The notes under the pieces are model-generated. The model worked only from the letters and a program-made list of their open reading frames with translations, was not told where the DNA came from and searched no databases. The position numbers and the translations under genes are program-made. Shown one piece after another: positions 49,557 to 58,700 of a stretch of DNA of 64,000 nucleotides (position 1 is the first letter of the stretch; each line of letters opens with the position of its first letter). Where the stretch lies: the NCBI RefSeq assembly GCF_029839275.1, contig NZ_JAOCAH010000008.1, forward strand, positions 124,001 to 188,000. Direction: 5' to 3'. The stretch is from Pseudomonas sp. GD03944 (GTDB taxonomy: Bacteria; Pseudomonadota; Gammaproteobacteria; Pseudomonadales; Pseudomonadaceae).

Positions 49557-49665
49557 GACCGGGTTCTGATCTAAAACGGGGAGGCCGCAGTCTACCCGAT
49601 TGGTCGTTAGCAGGTCAGGTGGCTATGTTAAGCTTCGGCCCTTATCGAATCGTGAGCAGCACTGC

Positions 49666-51468
49666 ATGAACACAACAGAGCCTGGGCGTACATCCAGTCT
49701 GAAAATCTACCTTCGCCTGCTGGGGTACGTTCGGCCGTACATCGGCATGTTCCTGATCAGTATCCTGGGCTACATCATTTTCGCCTCCACCCAGCCGATG
49801 CTGGCGGGCATCCTCAAGTATTTCGTGGATGGCCTGTCCAATCCCGAGGCTGTGCTGTTTCCCTCGGTGCCTTATCTTCGCGACCTGCAGTTGCTGCAGA
49901 CCGTGCCGCTGCTCATCGTCCTGATCGCTGCCTGGCAGGGAGTCGGTTCGTTCCTGGGCAACTATTTCCTGGCCAAGGTCTCGCTGGGGCTGGTGCATGA
50001 CTTGCGCATCGCTCTGTTCAACAGCCTGATGGTACTGCCGAACCGCTATTTCGACAGCCACAACTCCGGCCACCTGATTTCCCGCATCACCTTCAACGTC
50101 ACCATGGTCACCGGGGCGGCGACCGATGCCATCAAGGTGGTGATTCGCGAGGGCCTGACCATCATCTTCCTGTTCGCCTACCTGCTGTGGATGAACTGGA
50201 AGCTGACCCTGGTGATGGTCGCTATCCTGCCGCTGATCGCGGTGATGGTGAGCAGCGCGAGCAAGAAATTCCGCAAACAGAGCAAGAAAATCCAGGTGGC
50301 CATGGGCGATGTCACCCATGTCGCCTCGGAAACCATCCAGGGCTACCGTGTGGTGCGCAGCTTCGGTGGTGAGCCATATGAATCCAAGCGCTTCAGTGCC
50401 GCCAGCCAGGACAACACCGAGAAGCAACTGCGCATGACCAAGACCGGCGCGGTGTACACGCCGATGCTGCAACTGGTGATCTACAGCGCGATGGCCGCAC
50501 TGATGTTCCTGGTGCTGTTGCTGCGGGGCGAGGCCACGGCGGGCGACATGGTGGCGTACATCACGGCAGCGGGCTTGCTGCCCAAGCCGATCCGCCAGTT
50601 GTCCGAGGTCAGCTCGACCATCCAGAAGGGTGTGGCGGGCGCCGAGAGCATCTTCGAGCAACTGGATGAAACGCCGGAAGTCGACCAGGGCACCGTGGAG
50701 CGTGAGCGCATCAGCGGCCGCTTGGAAGTGCGCAACCTGAGCTTCCAGTACCCGAACACAGAAAAACCGGTGCTCAGTGATATCAGCTTTACCGCCGAGC
50801 CCGGGCAGATGATCGCGCTGGTGGGGCGTTCCGGCAGCGGCAAGTCGACGCTGGCCAACCTGATCCCGCGTTTCTACCACCATGAAACCGGGCAGATCCT
50901 GCTGGATGGGGTGGATGTCGAGCAGTACAAGCTGCGCAACCTGCGGCGCCACATCGCCCTGGTGACCCAGCAGGTCACCCTGTTCAACGACAGCGTGGCC
51001 AACAACATCGCTTATGGCGATCTCGCCGATGCGCCGCGTACGGCGATCGAACAGGCCGTCGAAGCGGCATACGCCAAGGAGTTCATCGACAAGCTGCCCC
51101 AGGGCCTGGACACCGAGGTCGGTGAAAACGGCGTGCTGCTGTCCGGCGGTCAACGCCAGCGCCTGGCGATTGCCCGGGCGTTGCTCAAGGATGCGCCGAT
51201 CCTGGTGCTGGACGAAGCCACCTCGGCCCTCGACACCGAATCCGAGCGGCACATCCAGGCGGCGCTGGACCGGGTCATGAAGGGCCGCACCACCCTGGTC
51301 ATCGCACACCGTCTGTCGACCATCGAAAAGGCCGACATGATCCTGGTGATGGACCAGGGGCGTATCGTCGAGCGCGGCACCCACGGCGAGCTGCTGGCCC
51401 TGAACGGTTTCTACGCGCGCCTGCATGCCATGGGGCTCGATGAAGGCGCACCATTGGATATCGCCTGA
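49666..51468 (+). CDS. msbA: Lipid A-core ABC flippase MsbA
   Basis: This 600-residue half-transporter has six membrane helices (about residues 25-325) fused to an ATPase domain. It flips lipid A-core to the periplasmic leaflet. Walker A is GRSGSGKST at residues 387-395, the signature is LSGGQRQRLAIARA and Walker B is ILVLDEATSALD. The ATG at 49666 gives the family-length N terminus. The 22 extra upstream codons look non-coding. hldE follows after 41 nt. Confidence 0.96.
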   Translation: MNTTEPGRTSSLKIYLRLLGYVRPYIGMFLISILGYIIFASTQPMLAGILKYFVDGLSNPEAVLFPSVPYLRDLQLLQTVPLLIVLIAAWQGVGSFLGNYFLAKVSLGLVHDLRIALFNSLMVLPNRYFDSHNSGHLISRITFNVTMVTGAATDAIKVVIREGLTIIFLFAYLLWMNWKLTLVMVAILPLIAVMVSSASKKFRKQSKKIQVAMGDVTHVASETIQGYRVVRSFGGEPYESKRFSAASQDNTEKQLRMTKTGAVYTPMLQLVIYSAMAALMFLVLLLRGEATAGDMVAYITAAGLLPKPIRQLSEVSSTIQKGVAGAESIFEQLDETPEVDQGTVERERISGRLEVRNLSFQYPNTEKPVLSDISFTAEPGQMIALVGRSGSGKSTLANLIPRFYHHETGQILLDGVDVEQYKLRNLRRHIALVTQQVTLFNDSVANNIAYGDLADAPRTAIEQAVEAAYAKEFIDKLPQGLDTEVGENGVLLSGGQRQRLAIARALLKDAPILVLDEATSALDTESERHIQAALDRVMKGRTTLVIAHRLSTIEKADMILVMDQGRIVERGTHGELLALNGFYARLHAMGLDEGAPLDIA

Positions 51469-51509
51469 TAAACTACGCGCCCGCCACGTCATAAGGCCCC
51501 GGAGTTCAC

Positions 51510-52931
51510 ATGAAGTTGTCCATGCCCCGTTTCGACCAAGCCCCCGTTCTGGTGGTGGGTGATGTCATGCTCGACCGTTATTGGCATGGCGGCACGTCGC
51601 GGATTTCCCCCGAAGCGCCGGTGCCGGTGGTCAAGGTCGACCAGATCGAGGACCGCCCGGGCGGCGCCGCCAACGTGGCCTTGAACATCGCCGCCCTGGG
51701 TGCGCCAGCGATCCTGGTGGGCGTGACCGGTGACGACGAGGCGGCGGAAAGTCTGGCCGACAGCCTGGCCGCCGTTGGCGTCAAAACCTGTTTTCAGCGC
51801 ATCGATGACCAGCCGACCATCGTCAAGCTGCGGGTCATGAGCCGTCACCAGCAACTGCTGCGCATGGACTTCGAAGAGCCGTTCCGCACCGACGCGGATG
51901 CCCTGGCCCGTGAGGTCGAAGGCTTGCTGTCTGGCGTCAAGGTGCTGGTACTGTCGGACTATGGCAAGGGCGCGCTGCAGAACCATCAGGTGCTGGTGCA
52001 GGCTGCCCGCAAGCGCGGCATCCCGGTACTGGCCGATCCGAAGGGCAAGGACTTCTCCATCTACCGGGGCGCCAGCCTGATCACGCCGAACCTCAGCGAG
52101 TTCGAAACCATCGTGGGCCGTTGTGCCGACGAGGCCGAGCTGGTCGCCAAGGGCGCCGCCCTCATGCGCGAGCTGGAGTTGGGCGCGCTGCTGGTCACTC
52201 GTGGCGAGCATGGCATGACCCTGCTGCGTCCGTCCCATGCACCGTTGCACCTGCCGGCCCGCGCCCGTGAAGTGTTCGACGTCACTGGGGCTGGCGATAC
52301 GGTGATTTCCACCCTGGCCGCGGCGATTGCGGCGGGCGAGGAGCTGCCGCAGGCCGTGGCCCTGGCCAACCTGGCGGCCGGTATCGTGGTCGGCAAGCTG
52401 GGGACCGCGGCCATCAGTGCGCCCGAGTTGCGCCGCGCCGTGCAGCGTGAAGAAGGTTCCGAGCGCGGTGTCCTGAGCCTCGAGCAACTGCTGGTGGCGA
52501 TCGAGGATGCCCGTGCCCACGGTGAGAAGATCGTGTTCACCAACGGCTGCTTCGACATCCTCCACGCTGGCCACGTGACGTACCTGGAGCAGGCACGTGC
52601 CCAGGGCGATCGTCTGGTGCTGGCCGTCAACGACGATGCCTCTGTAAGCCGCCTCAAGGGCCCGGGCCGTCCGATCAATTCGGTGGACCGCCGCATGGCG
52701 GTGCTGGCCGGGTTGGGTGCGGTGGACTGGGTGGTGAGCTTTGCCGAAGACACGCCGGAGCGCCTGCTCAAGCAGGTTCAGCCGGATGTGCTGGTCAAGG
52801 GCGGCGACTACGGCATCGACCAGGTGGTGGGTGCCGACATCGTGACCGCCTACGGCGGTGAGGTCCGCGTACTCGGTCTGGTGGAGAACAGCTCCACCAC
52901 GGCCATCGTCGAAAAAATCCGCAACAAGTGA
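51510..52931 (+). CDS. hldE: Bifunctional D-beta-heptose 7-phosphate kinase/heptose 1-phosphate adenylyltransferase
   Basis: This 473-residue enzyme makes ADP-heptose for the WaaC and WaaF steps. The N-terminal ribokinase-like domain (about 1-320) shows DRPGGAANVALNIAALG and the anion hole GAGDTVISTLA. The C-terminal nucleotidyltransferase domain carries TNGCFDILHAGHVTYL, with His352 of the HxGH motif. GGAG lies 6 nt before the ATG. Length and order match E. coli HldE. Confidence 0.96.
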   Translation: MKLSMPRFDQAPVLVVGDVMLDRYWHGGTSRISPEAPVPVVKVDQIEDRPGGAANVALNIAALGAPAILVGVTGDDEAAESLADSLAAVGVKTCFQRIDDQPTIVKLRVMSRHQQLLRMDFEEPFRTDADALAREVEGLLSGVKVLVLSDYGKGALQNHQVLVQAARKRGIPVLADPKGKDFSIYRGASLITPNLSEFETIVGRCADEAELVAKGAALMRELELGALLVTRGEHGMTLLRPSHAPLHLPARAREVFDVTGAGDTVISTLAAAIAAGEELPQAVALANLAAGIVVGKLGTAAISAPELRRAVQREEGSERGVLSLEQLLVAIEDARAHGEKIVFTNGCFDILHAGHVTYLEQARAQGDRLVLAVNDDASVSRLKGPGRPINSVDRRMAVLAGLGAVDWVVSFAEDTPERLLKQVQPDVLVKGGDYGIDQVVGADIVTAYGGEVRVLGLVENSSTTAIVEKIRNK

Positions 52932-52944
52932 TGATCGGCTGCAG

Positions 52945-52966
52945 CGACTGGCCAAGCTGCCAGTCG
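52945..52966 (+). terminator. Hairpin after hldE
   Basis: A perfect 8-bp stem CGACTGGC (52945-52952) and GCCAGTCG (52959-52966) with a 6-nt loop lies 13 nt past the hldE stop. No T-run follows, so it is a probable 3' end element and not a textbook terminator. Confidence 0.45.
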
Positions 52967-53047
52967 CCGCTGTCGGCGTGGTCATAGGCGAGCGCCGCCG
53001 CCACGCGCATCATTTCTGGCATCTCATCCTGTCTGGAGCGAGTTGCC

Positions 53048-54334
53048 ATGACCACCGATGCACAGGGTCGCGCCCTGGCCATGCTGAACCGGGTTGCCCA
53101 GGCTGACTGGCCGGACCGTCTGAATCTGCGAAAACCCTTTGAAAAACTCGTCTACACCGGTAGCCGTGCGGGGTTTCGCCTGATCACCCAGCGCGCGGGC
53201 AATCCGCCTTCCGGAAAGCCCCGGGAATCACGCGCTGACGAGCTGTTCGACCTGTCGCTGTCGGACGAGCAGCAGATGCTGGTGGACATGCTGGAAGGCT
53301 TTGCCGCCGATGTGCTGCGCCCCTTGGCCCATGACGCCGATGCCAATGCTGCCTTGCCGGCCTCCCTGCTCAACCAGGCCGAGGAGCTGGGACTGGCTCA
53401 CTATGGGGTGAGCGAGGCCCTCGGCGGAATGGCCGGGGAGCGCACCGTGCTGACCAATGCCTTGATGGCCGAGGCCCTGGCCAAGGGCGACCTGTCCCTG
53501 GCTGCTGCGCTCCTAGTGCCCCTGTCGGCGGCCAACTGCATTCGCCGCTGGGGTTCGCCGGAGCAACAGGCGCAGTGGCTGCCGAGGTTCGTTGGCGAGG
53601 CGCGGGCGCCGCTGATGGCCGTCGCCGTGGGTGAGGCAGCGCCTTTGTTTGATCCCCATCGACTGACCACACGGGCCAGGCGTCGAGGCAAGCATTACCT
53701 GCTGAGCGGTGAGAAATGCCTGGTGGTGCGGGGGCTGGATGCCAGCCACCTGATCGTTGCCGCCCAGGCCGACGACGGTGCTGGCCTGTTCGTGGTCGAC
53801 GTGGGGGCCAACGGCGTGCGGCGCCACCCTGCGCCGGCCATGGGGCTGAAGGCCTGTGGCACGGCGCGGGTGGTGCTGCGCCAGGTCAAGGTGCCGCTGG
53901 AGTCGCGCCTGAGCGGCGCGTCGTTCGACTACCAGGCTTTTATCGACCTCGCGGCATTGGCCTGGTGTGCGCTGGCAGTGGGCACCGGGCAGGCGGCGCT
54001 GGAGTACGTCAGCACCTATTGCAATGAGCGGGTGGCATTCGGTGAGCCGATCAGCCACCGCCAGGGGGTGGCGTTCATGGTGGCGGACATGGCTGTGGAG
54101 CTGGACGCCATGCGTCTGCTGGTCTGGCGTGCCTGTGCGCGGGCCGAGCAGGGCCTGCCGTTTCGTCGGGAGGCCTACCTGGCGCGGCTATTGTGCGCGG
54201 AGAAGTCCATGAAGATCGGCACCGATGCCGTGCAGTTGCTTGGCGGCCATGGGTTCACCAAGGAGCACCCGGCCGAACGCTGGTACCGCGACCTGCGTGC
54301 CCTGGCAGTGATGACCGGCGGCCTGCAGCTATGA
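53048..54334 (+). CDS. Acyl-CoA dehydrogenase-like subunit lacking catalytic signatures
   Basis: This 428-residue protein has the acyl-CoA dehydrogenase fold, but the key motifs are lost. Where active enzymes have TEPGxGSD it reads VGEAAPLFDPH. The C-terminal GGHGFTKEHPAERWYRD is followed by LRALAVMTGGLQL and the stop, so the usual Glu of YEGT is absent. The alternative Glu position of isovaleryl-CoA dehydrogenase (LDLERL) reads FIDLAAL. It also has an N-terminal extension of about 60 residues. The next gene is a canonical dehydrogenase. A non-catalytic partner in a heteromeric enzyme is my inference. GGAG precedes the ATG. Confidence 0.8.
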   Translation: MTTDAQGRALAMLNRVAQADWPDRLNLRKPFEKLVYTGSRAGFRLITQRAGNPPSGKPRESRADELFDLSLSDEQQMLVDMLEGFAADVLRPLAHDADANAALPASLLNQAEELGLAHYGVSEALGGMAGERTVLTNALMAEALAKGDLSLAAALLVPLSAANCIRRWGSPEQQAQWLPRFVGEARAPLMAVAVGEAAPLFDPHRLTTRARRRGKHYLLSGEKCLVVRGLDASHLIVAAQADDGAGLFVVDVGANGVRRHPAPAMGLKACGTARVVLRQVKVPLESRLSGASFDYQAFIDLAALAWCALAVGTGQAALEYVSTYCNERVAFGEPISHRQGVAFMVADMAVELDAMRLLVWRACARAEQGLPFRREAYLARLLCAEKSMKIGTDAVQLLGGHGFTKEHPAERWYRDLRALAVMTGGLQL

Positions 54335-54389
54335 CCCGGTGGATACCCCACGAACGCGGCACTGGCTCAACGCCCCGCCCGGAGGACGC

Positions 54390-55598
54390 ATGAACCTGGA
54401 AACCCCGAAGAAATTCCGTGGCCTGGTCAAGCAGGCCCATCAGGTGGCCGAGAACTACTTCCGGCCCATCTCGCGCAAGTACGACAAGTCCGAACACGCT
54501 TACCCCAAGGAGCTGGACCTGCTCGCGGCCCTGCTCGACGGCATGAACGCCGGCTCGCCCGATGCCATCGGTGCCAGCTCAGCCAGCAAGCGCGGCGCTG
54601 CCCGCGAGCAGGAGGAGGGTGTGCGCAACGGCGGCAACATGGCGGCCCTGCTGGGCGTGATGGAGCTGTGCTGGGGCGATGTCGGCCTGCTGCTGGCCAT
54701 GCCGCGCCAGGGGTTGGGCAATGCGGCCATCGCAGCGGTAGCCAATGACGAGCAGCTGCAGCGGTTCGGCGGAACTTGGACGTCGATGGCCATCACCGAG
54801 CCCGGCTGCGGATCGGATTCTGCAGCCATTCGTACCACTGCCGTGAAAGACGGCGATCACTATGTGCTCAATGGCGAAAAGATCTTCGTCACCTCCGGCG
54901 AACGGGCCGATGCGGTGGTGGTCTGGGCAACCCTGGACAAGAGTCTCGGGCGCGCGGCGATCAAGTCGTTCGTGGTCGAGCGGGGCACGCCCGGCATGGC
55001 CGTTACTCGCCTGGAAAAGAAGCTCGGGATCAAGGCCTCGGACACGGCGTCGATCAGCTTCAGCGACTGCCGGATACCCGCCGCCAACCTGCTGGGCAAC
55101 CCGGAAGTCGATGTGCAGAAGGGGTTCGCCGGGGTCATGGAGACTTTCGACAATACGCGGCCCCTGGTGGCCGGCATGGCCGTGGGCGTAGCGAAGGCGT
55201 CGCTGGACCGCACGCGCGCGTTGCTCAAACGGGTCTGCACCCTGGACTACCGCCGACCGCTGCTGGCTGTCAGCCATGCCGAGGCGACCCTGTACCGGCT
55301 GGAGGCCGAGTGGGAGGCGGCGCGTCTGCTGACCCTCAAGGCGGCCTGGATGGCCGACAACAAGCTGCCCAACTCCAAGGAGGCGTCGATCGCCAAGGCC
55401 AAGGCGGGGCGGGTCGCCAACGAGGTGACTTTGAAGTGCGTCGAGCTGGCGGGGGCTGTGGGTTACGGCGAGGACGAGCTGCTGGAAAAGTGGGCGCGGG
55501 ATTCGAAGATTCTCGACATCTTCGAAGGCACCCAGCAGATCCAGTTGCTGATCGTCGCGCGTCGCCTGCTGGGCAAGAGCTCCAGCGAGCTGAAGTGA
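54390..55598 (+). CDS. Acyl-CoA dehydrogenase (canonical)
   Basis: This 402-residue flavoprotein oxidises an acyl-CoA to enoyl-CoA. The FAD and substrate motif is intact (AITEPGCGSDSAAIRTTA), and the C-terminal catalytic Glu lies in DIFEGTQQIQLL. The substrate is unknown. The ATG at 54390 has a strong GGAGG. It starts 55 nt after the degenerate paralogue, so the two are very likely co-transcribed. A terminator follows at once, inside the end of the convergent gene. Confidence 0.9.
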   Translation: MNLETPKKFRGLVKQAHQVAENYFRPISRKYDKSEHAYPKELDLLAALLDGMNAGSPDAIGASSASKRGAAREQEEGVRNGGNMAALLGVMELCWGDVGLLLAMPRQGLGNAAIAAVANDEQLQRFGGTWTSMAITEPGCGSDSAAIRTTAVKDGDHYVLNGEKIFVTSGERADAVVVWATLDKSLGRAAIKSFVVERGTPGMAVTRLEKKLGIKASDTASISFSDCRIPAANLLGNPEVDVQKGFAGVMETFDNTRPLVAGMAVGVAKASLDRTRALLKRVCTLDYRRPLLAVSHAEATLYRLEAEWEAARLLTLKAAWMADNKLPNSKEASIAKAKAGRVANEVTLKCVELAGAVGYGEDELLEKWARDSKILDIFEGTQQIQLLIVARRLLGKSSSELK

Positions 55599-55604
55599 GG
55601 TCGC

Positions 55605-55639
55605 CGCCTGGCGTCAGCCCTGCTGCGCCAGGCGTTTTT
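55605..55639 (+). terminator. Rho-independent terminator of the acyl-CoA dehydrogenase pair
   Basis: A 9-bp stem CGCCTGGCG (55605-55613) and CGCCAGGCG (55626-55634) with a 12-nt loop is followed by TTTTT (55635-55639). The right arm and T-run lie in the coding end of the minus-strand gene at 55614-56570. Confidence 0.75.
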
Positions 55640-56570
55640 CGGCCAGCGGAGCGGCCGGCGGCTTGCTGCGGGTGCTGCTGCGCGGCGCCGGGGCGCTGAG
55701 TTTCTGCTGGGTCAGCCAGTCTTTCCAGCGAATGCGCTCGTCCCGTACCAGCCAGCCATCTTGCGCCGCGAAGCTCTCGGCCAGCCACAGGCCGCGGGTG
55801 CTCGCCGGTCTCAGTTGGCCCTTGTGCAGGGTCAACAGCTCGGCCGTGGGCCGGCCCTGATCCAGGGGAATCAGGTACAGGTCGGGCCGCGTACGATCGA
55901 GTCGAGCCACCAGTTGCCCGTCTTCCAGGCGTTCGTCGACGTGGAACAGGCTGAGCTGCTTGCTCTCCTTGGGCAGCTCCAGGTGCAGGTCATAGACCAG
56001 TTGCAGCGACGAGGTCGGCAGGTGCACGTAGGCCCGTGGCCGTTCCATCAAGGTCAGGTTGCCGCATTGCACGGGGCGGGCTGCGCCCGACAGCGGGCTG
56101 AGGCGGAAATGGGTCGCTTCGCGATAACGCAGCGGCCCCTGGTACGGCGCCGGCAGCCAGGTGTCGCCGAAGCGGCCGCTCAGCCAGCCTTCGGGTGTCT
56201 CCAGCAGGCATTCCTCGGCCACTTCCTGGATGGCGGTGAGCAGGGGCAGGTTCAATTCATGGGCCGGCACGTAGCCGGAAATCAGCTTGAGCACCACGTC
56301 GCCGCGGTCCAGGCGCCGTTGCCGTACCAGAATCCAGTATTCACGGCCTTGCCAGCTCAGGGTCAGGCGCACCGAGACGCCGAGGTTGGCCAGTTCCGCG
56401 GCGAAGCGCTGACTGTCGGCAACCTCGATGGGCGCACGCCGCTCGAGCATCTCGCGGAAATTCAGCGGCCTGCCGAGGCTCTGGTAGGAGAGGCCGTCCG
56501 GCGTCGCCTCGACGAACAACGGCAGGGTCTTGAAGGTACTGGGGTCCTTGCGGATGAGCGTGCGTGGCAT
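55614..56570 (-). CDS. Conserved protein with a distorted Nudix-like box
   Basis: This 318-residue cytoplasmic protein is found in other pseudomonads at this locus. I do not recognise a proven function. Around residues 80-130 it resembles a Nudix hydrolase: a strand WILVRQRR, then GYVPAHELN, and a helix TAIQEVAEECLLET. The fit to the Nudix box G-x5-E-x7-RE-x2-EE has two extra residues in the loop and Gln in place of Arg. The C-terminal half is unlike known families, and the last 30 residues are basic, Pro/Ala-rich and probably disordered. Some databases call relatives ABC transporter proteins, but no Walker motif is visible. Confidence 0.6.
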   Translation of the reverse strand: MPRTLIRKDPSTFKTLPLFVEATPDGLSYQSLGRPLNFREMLERRAPIEVADSQRFAAELANLGVSVRLTLSWQGREYWILVRQRRLDRGDVVLKLISGYVPAHELNLPLLTAIQEVAEECLLETPEGWLSGRFGDTWLPAPYQGPLRYREATHFRLSPLSGAARPVQCGNLTLMERPRAYVHLPTSSLQLVYDLHLELPKESKQLSLFHVDERLEDGQLVARLDRTRPDLYLIPLDQGRPTAELLTLHKGQLRPASTRGLWLAESFAAQDGWLVRDERIRWKDWLTQQKLSAPAPRSSTRSKPPAAPLAEKRLAQQG

Positions 56571-56648
56571 CTCGGCTCCTTCGCTGTGGCATCAACTGGC
56601 CGTGGAACACACCGGCGAGCTTCGCATACCCGATCGGTTCGTGTGTGC

Positions 56649-57458
56649 TTACGCAATATCCTGAATCACAGCCGCAGCGGTGGCGACGTTGTGGGCCAGA
56701 TGCTGGGGGGTGATGGTGCCAATGATGGCGCTGTTCACCGCCGGATGGGCGAAGATCAGCTCAAAACTGGCGCGGATCGGGTCTTCACCCGGTGCCAGGC
56801 AGGCATGGCCGCTGGCCAGGGCCTTCTTGATGAGAATCCCTTTGCCGTGGTGCTCAGCGTAGTCCAGAACCGGCAGTTCGCCCTGTTCGTTGAGGTTGTA
56901 GGTGACCATCGCGCAATCACCTTGCTCCAGCGCCAGCAGGCCGCCGTCGACGGTCTTGCCGGACAGGCCGAAGCCACGGATCTTGCCCTCGCGCTTGAGC
57001 TCGGCGAGGGTTTCGTAGATGCCGCTGTCGCGCAAGATGGCGACGTCGTTGCCGTCGGAATGCACCAGCAGCAGGTCGATGACGTCGGTCTGCAGGCGCT
57101 GCAGGCTGCGCTCCACGGAGAAGCGGGTGTGGGCAGGGGAAAAATCGAAGTGCGAGTGGCCGTTCTCGAATTCTTCGCCGACCTTGCTGACGATCACCCA
57201 GTCGTGGCGCTGGCCCTGCAGCAGGGGGCCGAGGCGGGTTTCGCTGGTGCCGTAGGCCGGCGCCGTGTCGATCAGGTTGATGCCCAGGTCGCGGGCCTGG
57301 GCCAGCAGGTTGCGCGCGGCGGCGTCGTCGGGAATGGTGAAGCCGTTGGGGTACTTCACGCCCTGGTCGCGGCCCAGCTTGACGGTACCCAGGCCGATGG
57401 GCGACACCAGCAGGTCGGTGCTGCCCAGGGGGCGGTGCAGGTTGTGCAGGGTGTGCAT
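56649..57458 (-). CDS. Aldo/keto reductase
   Basis: This 269-residue TIM-barrel NADPH oxidoreductase has all four catalytic residues of the family in view: Asp in LIDTAPAYG, Tyr in the same block, Lys in IVSKVGEEF and His in LLLVHSDG. The substrate is unknown. Its ATG overlaps the stop of the FAD oxidoreductase gene (TGATG), so the two are translationally coupled and may work on linked substrates. Confidence 0.9.
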   Translation of the reverse strand: MHTLHNLHRPLGSTDLLVSPIGLGTVKLGRDQGVKYPNGFTIPDDAAARNLLAQARDLGINLIDTAPAYGTSETRLGPLLQGQRHDWVIVSKVGEEFENGHSHFDFSPAHTRFSVERSLQRLQTDVIDLLLVHSDGNDVAILRDSGIYETLAELKREGKIRGFGLSGKTVDGGLLALEQGDCAMVTYNLNEQGELPVLDYAEHHGKGILIKKALASGHACLAPGEDPIRASFELIFAHPAVNSAIIGTITPQHLAHNVATAAAVIQDIA

Positions 57459-58630
57459 CAGAACAGTTCCTCCCAGGCGGGGCGGGCCACGGCAGGGCGC
57501 GGCAATTCGGGCAGCGGGGCATGCTCGGCCGGCTTCACGCCGTCCCGCTGGAGCGTGGCCAGCACGCGGTCGGCGAAGTCGGGGGCCAGGGCCAGCTTGG
57601 TCGGCCAGCCCACCAGCAGGCGATCCTGCTTGGCGAGGAAGGCGTTGTCCGGGCGCACCAGGCCGGATTGCGCCGGCTCGGCCCGGTCGACCCGCAGGGT
57701 CGCCCAGCGGGTGGCGGATTGATCGACCCAGGGCAGCAGGTCAGCGACTTCCTGCTGGGCCGCGCGGAGCTGTGCCGCCTCGTCCCGGGCCACGCCATCG
57801 GCTTCGGCCAGGTCGCCGCCCAGGTACCAGACCCATTCGCCGTCGGCGGCCGGGTGGGTGGTCACGGTGATGCGGGGCTTGGGGCCGCCACCCAGGCAAT
57901 GGGCGTACAGCGGTTTCAGCGCCGGCCCCTTGGCCAGCACCATGTGCAGCGGGCGCAATTGTTGGGCGGGCTGCTCGATGTCCAGACTTGCCAGCAGCGC
58001 GGCATTGCCACGGCCGGCGCTGAGCACGATGCGCTGGGCGCGGATTTCGCGGCCATCGACGATCAGGCCCGTCAGCTCGTTCTGCTCGCGCAGGGGCACG
58101 ATGTCCCGGCCGGCCAGCAGGCTGTCGCCCGCCAGGTCGGCCAGGCGCTTGATCAGACTCGGCACATCCAGCACCAGTTCGGCCAGGCGGTAGACCTTGC
58201 CCTTGAATTTCGGGTGTTGCAGCGCCGGGGGCAGTTGCTCGCCTTTCACCTGGTCGACCCGGCCGCGTACGGCCTTGCTGGCGAAGAAGCTGGTGATGTT
58301 GCCCGCCAGGCTGCCCGGGGACCACAGGTAGTGGGCGTCGGACAGCAGGCGGACGCCGCTCAGGTCGAGTTCGCCGGTGCCGGCCAGCGCTTCGCGCCAG
58401 CGGCGGGGCATGTCGGCGATCGCTTCCGAGGCGCCGGTCAGCGCCCCGTGCAGCGCGTACTTGGCACCGCCATGGATGATGCCCTGGGACTTCACGCTCT
58501 GCCCGCCACCCAGGCTGTCGCGCTCCACCAGCACGGTGGAGAAGCCCTGACTACGCAGGCGTGCGTTGAGCCAGAGCCCGGCGATGCCGCCGCCGACAAT
58601 CAGGACATCGGTGCTGAGGGGGTGGGACAT
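57458..58630 (-). CDS. FAD-dependent oxidoreductase (DAO family)
   Basis: This 390-residue flavoprotein has the N-terminal FAD-binding motif VGGGIAGLW (residues 12-20) followed by LVERDSLGGGQS, as in glycine/D-amino-acid oxidase relatives. The middle carries a substrate domain and the C terminus returns to the FAD fold. No iron-sulfur or membrane motif is seen. It is the first gene of the pair with the aldo/keto reductase. The substrate is unknown. Confidence 0.87.
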   Translation of the reverse strand: MSHPLSTDVLIVGGGIAGLWLNARLRSQGFSTVLVERDSLGGGQSVKSQGIIHGGAKYALHGALTGASEAIADMPRRWREALAGTGELDLSGVRLLSDAHYLWSPGSLAGNITSFFASKAVRGRVDQVKGEQLPPALQHPKFKGKVYRLAELVLDVPSLIKRLADLAGDSLLAGRDIVPLREQNELTGLIVDGREIRAQRIVLSAGRGNAALLASLDIEQPAQQLRPLHMVLAKGPALKPLYAHCLGGGPKPRITVTTHPAADGEWVWYLGGDLAEADGVARDEAAQLRAAQQEVADLLPWVDQSATRWATLRVDRAEPAQSGLVRPDNAFLAKQDRLLVGWPTKLALAPDFADRVLATLQRDGVKPAEHAPLPELPRPAVARPAWEELF

Positions 58631-58700
58631 GGGCAGGTCTCGGCAGATAAACAGGCGCGCAGTATAACCCGCCCGAACGCCCCTGCCTGACCGGCGGCAA

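Noticed and set aside
55614..56570. ABC transporter ATPase, as relatives are sometimes labelled
   Set aside because: No Walker A, signature or Walker B motif is visible in the sequence.
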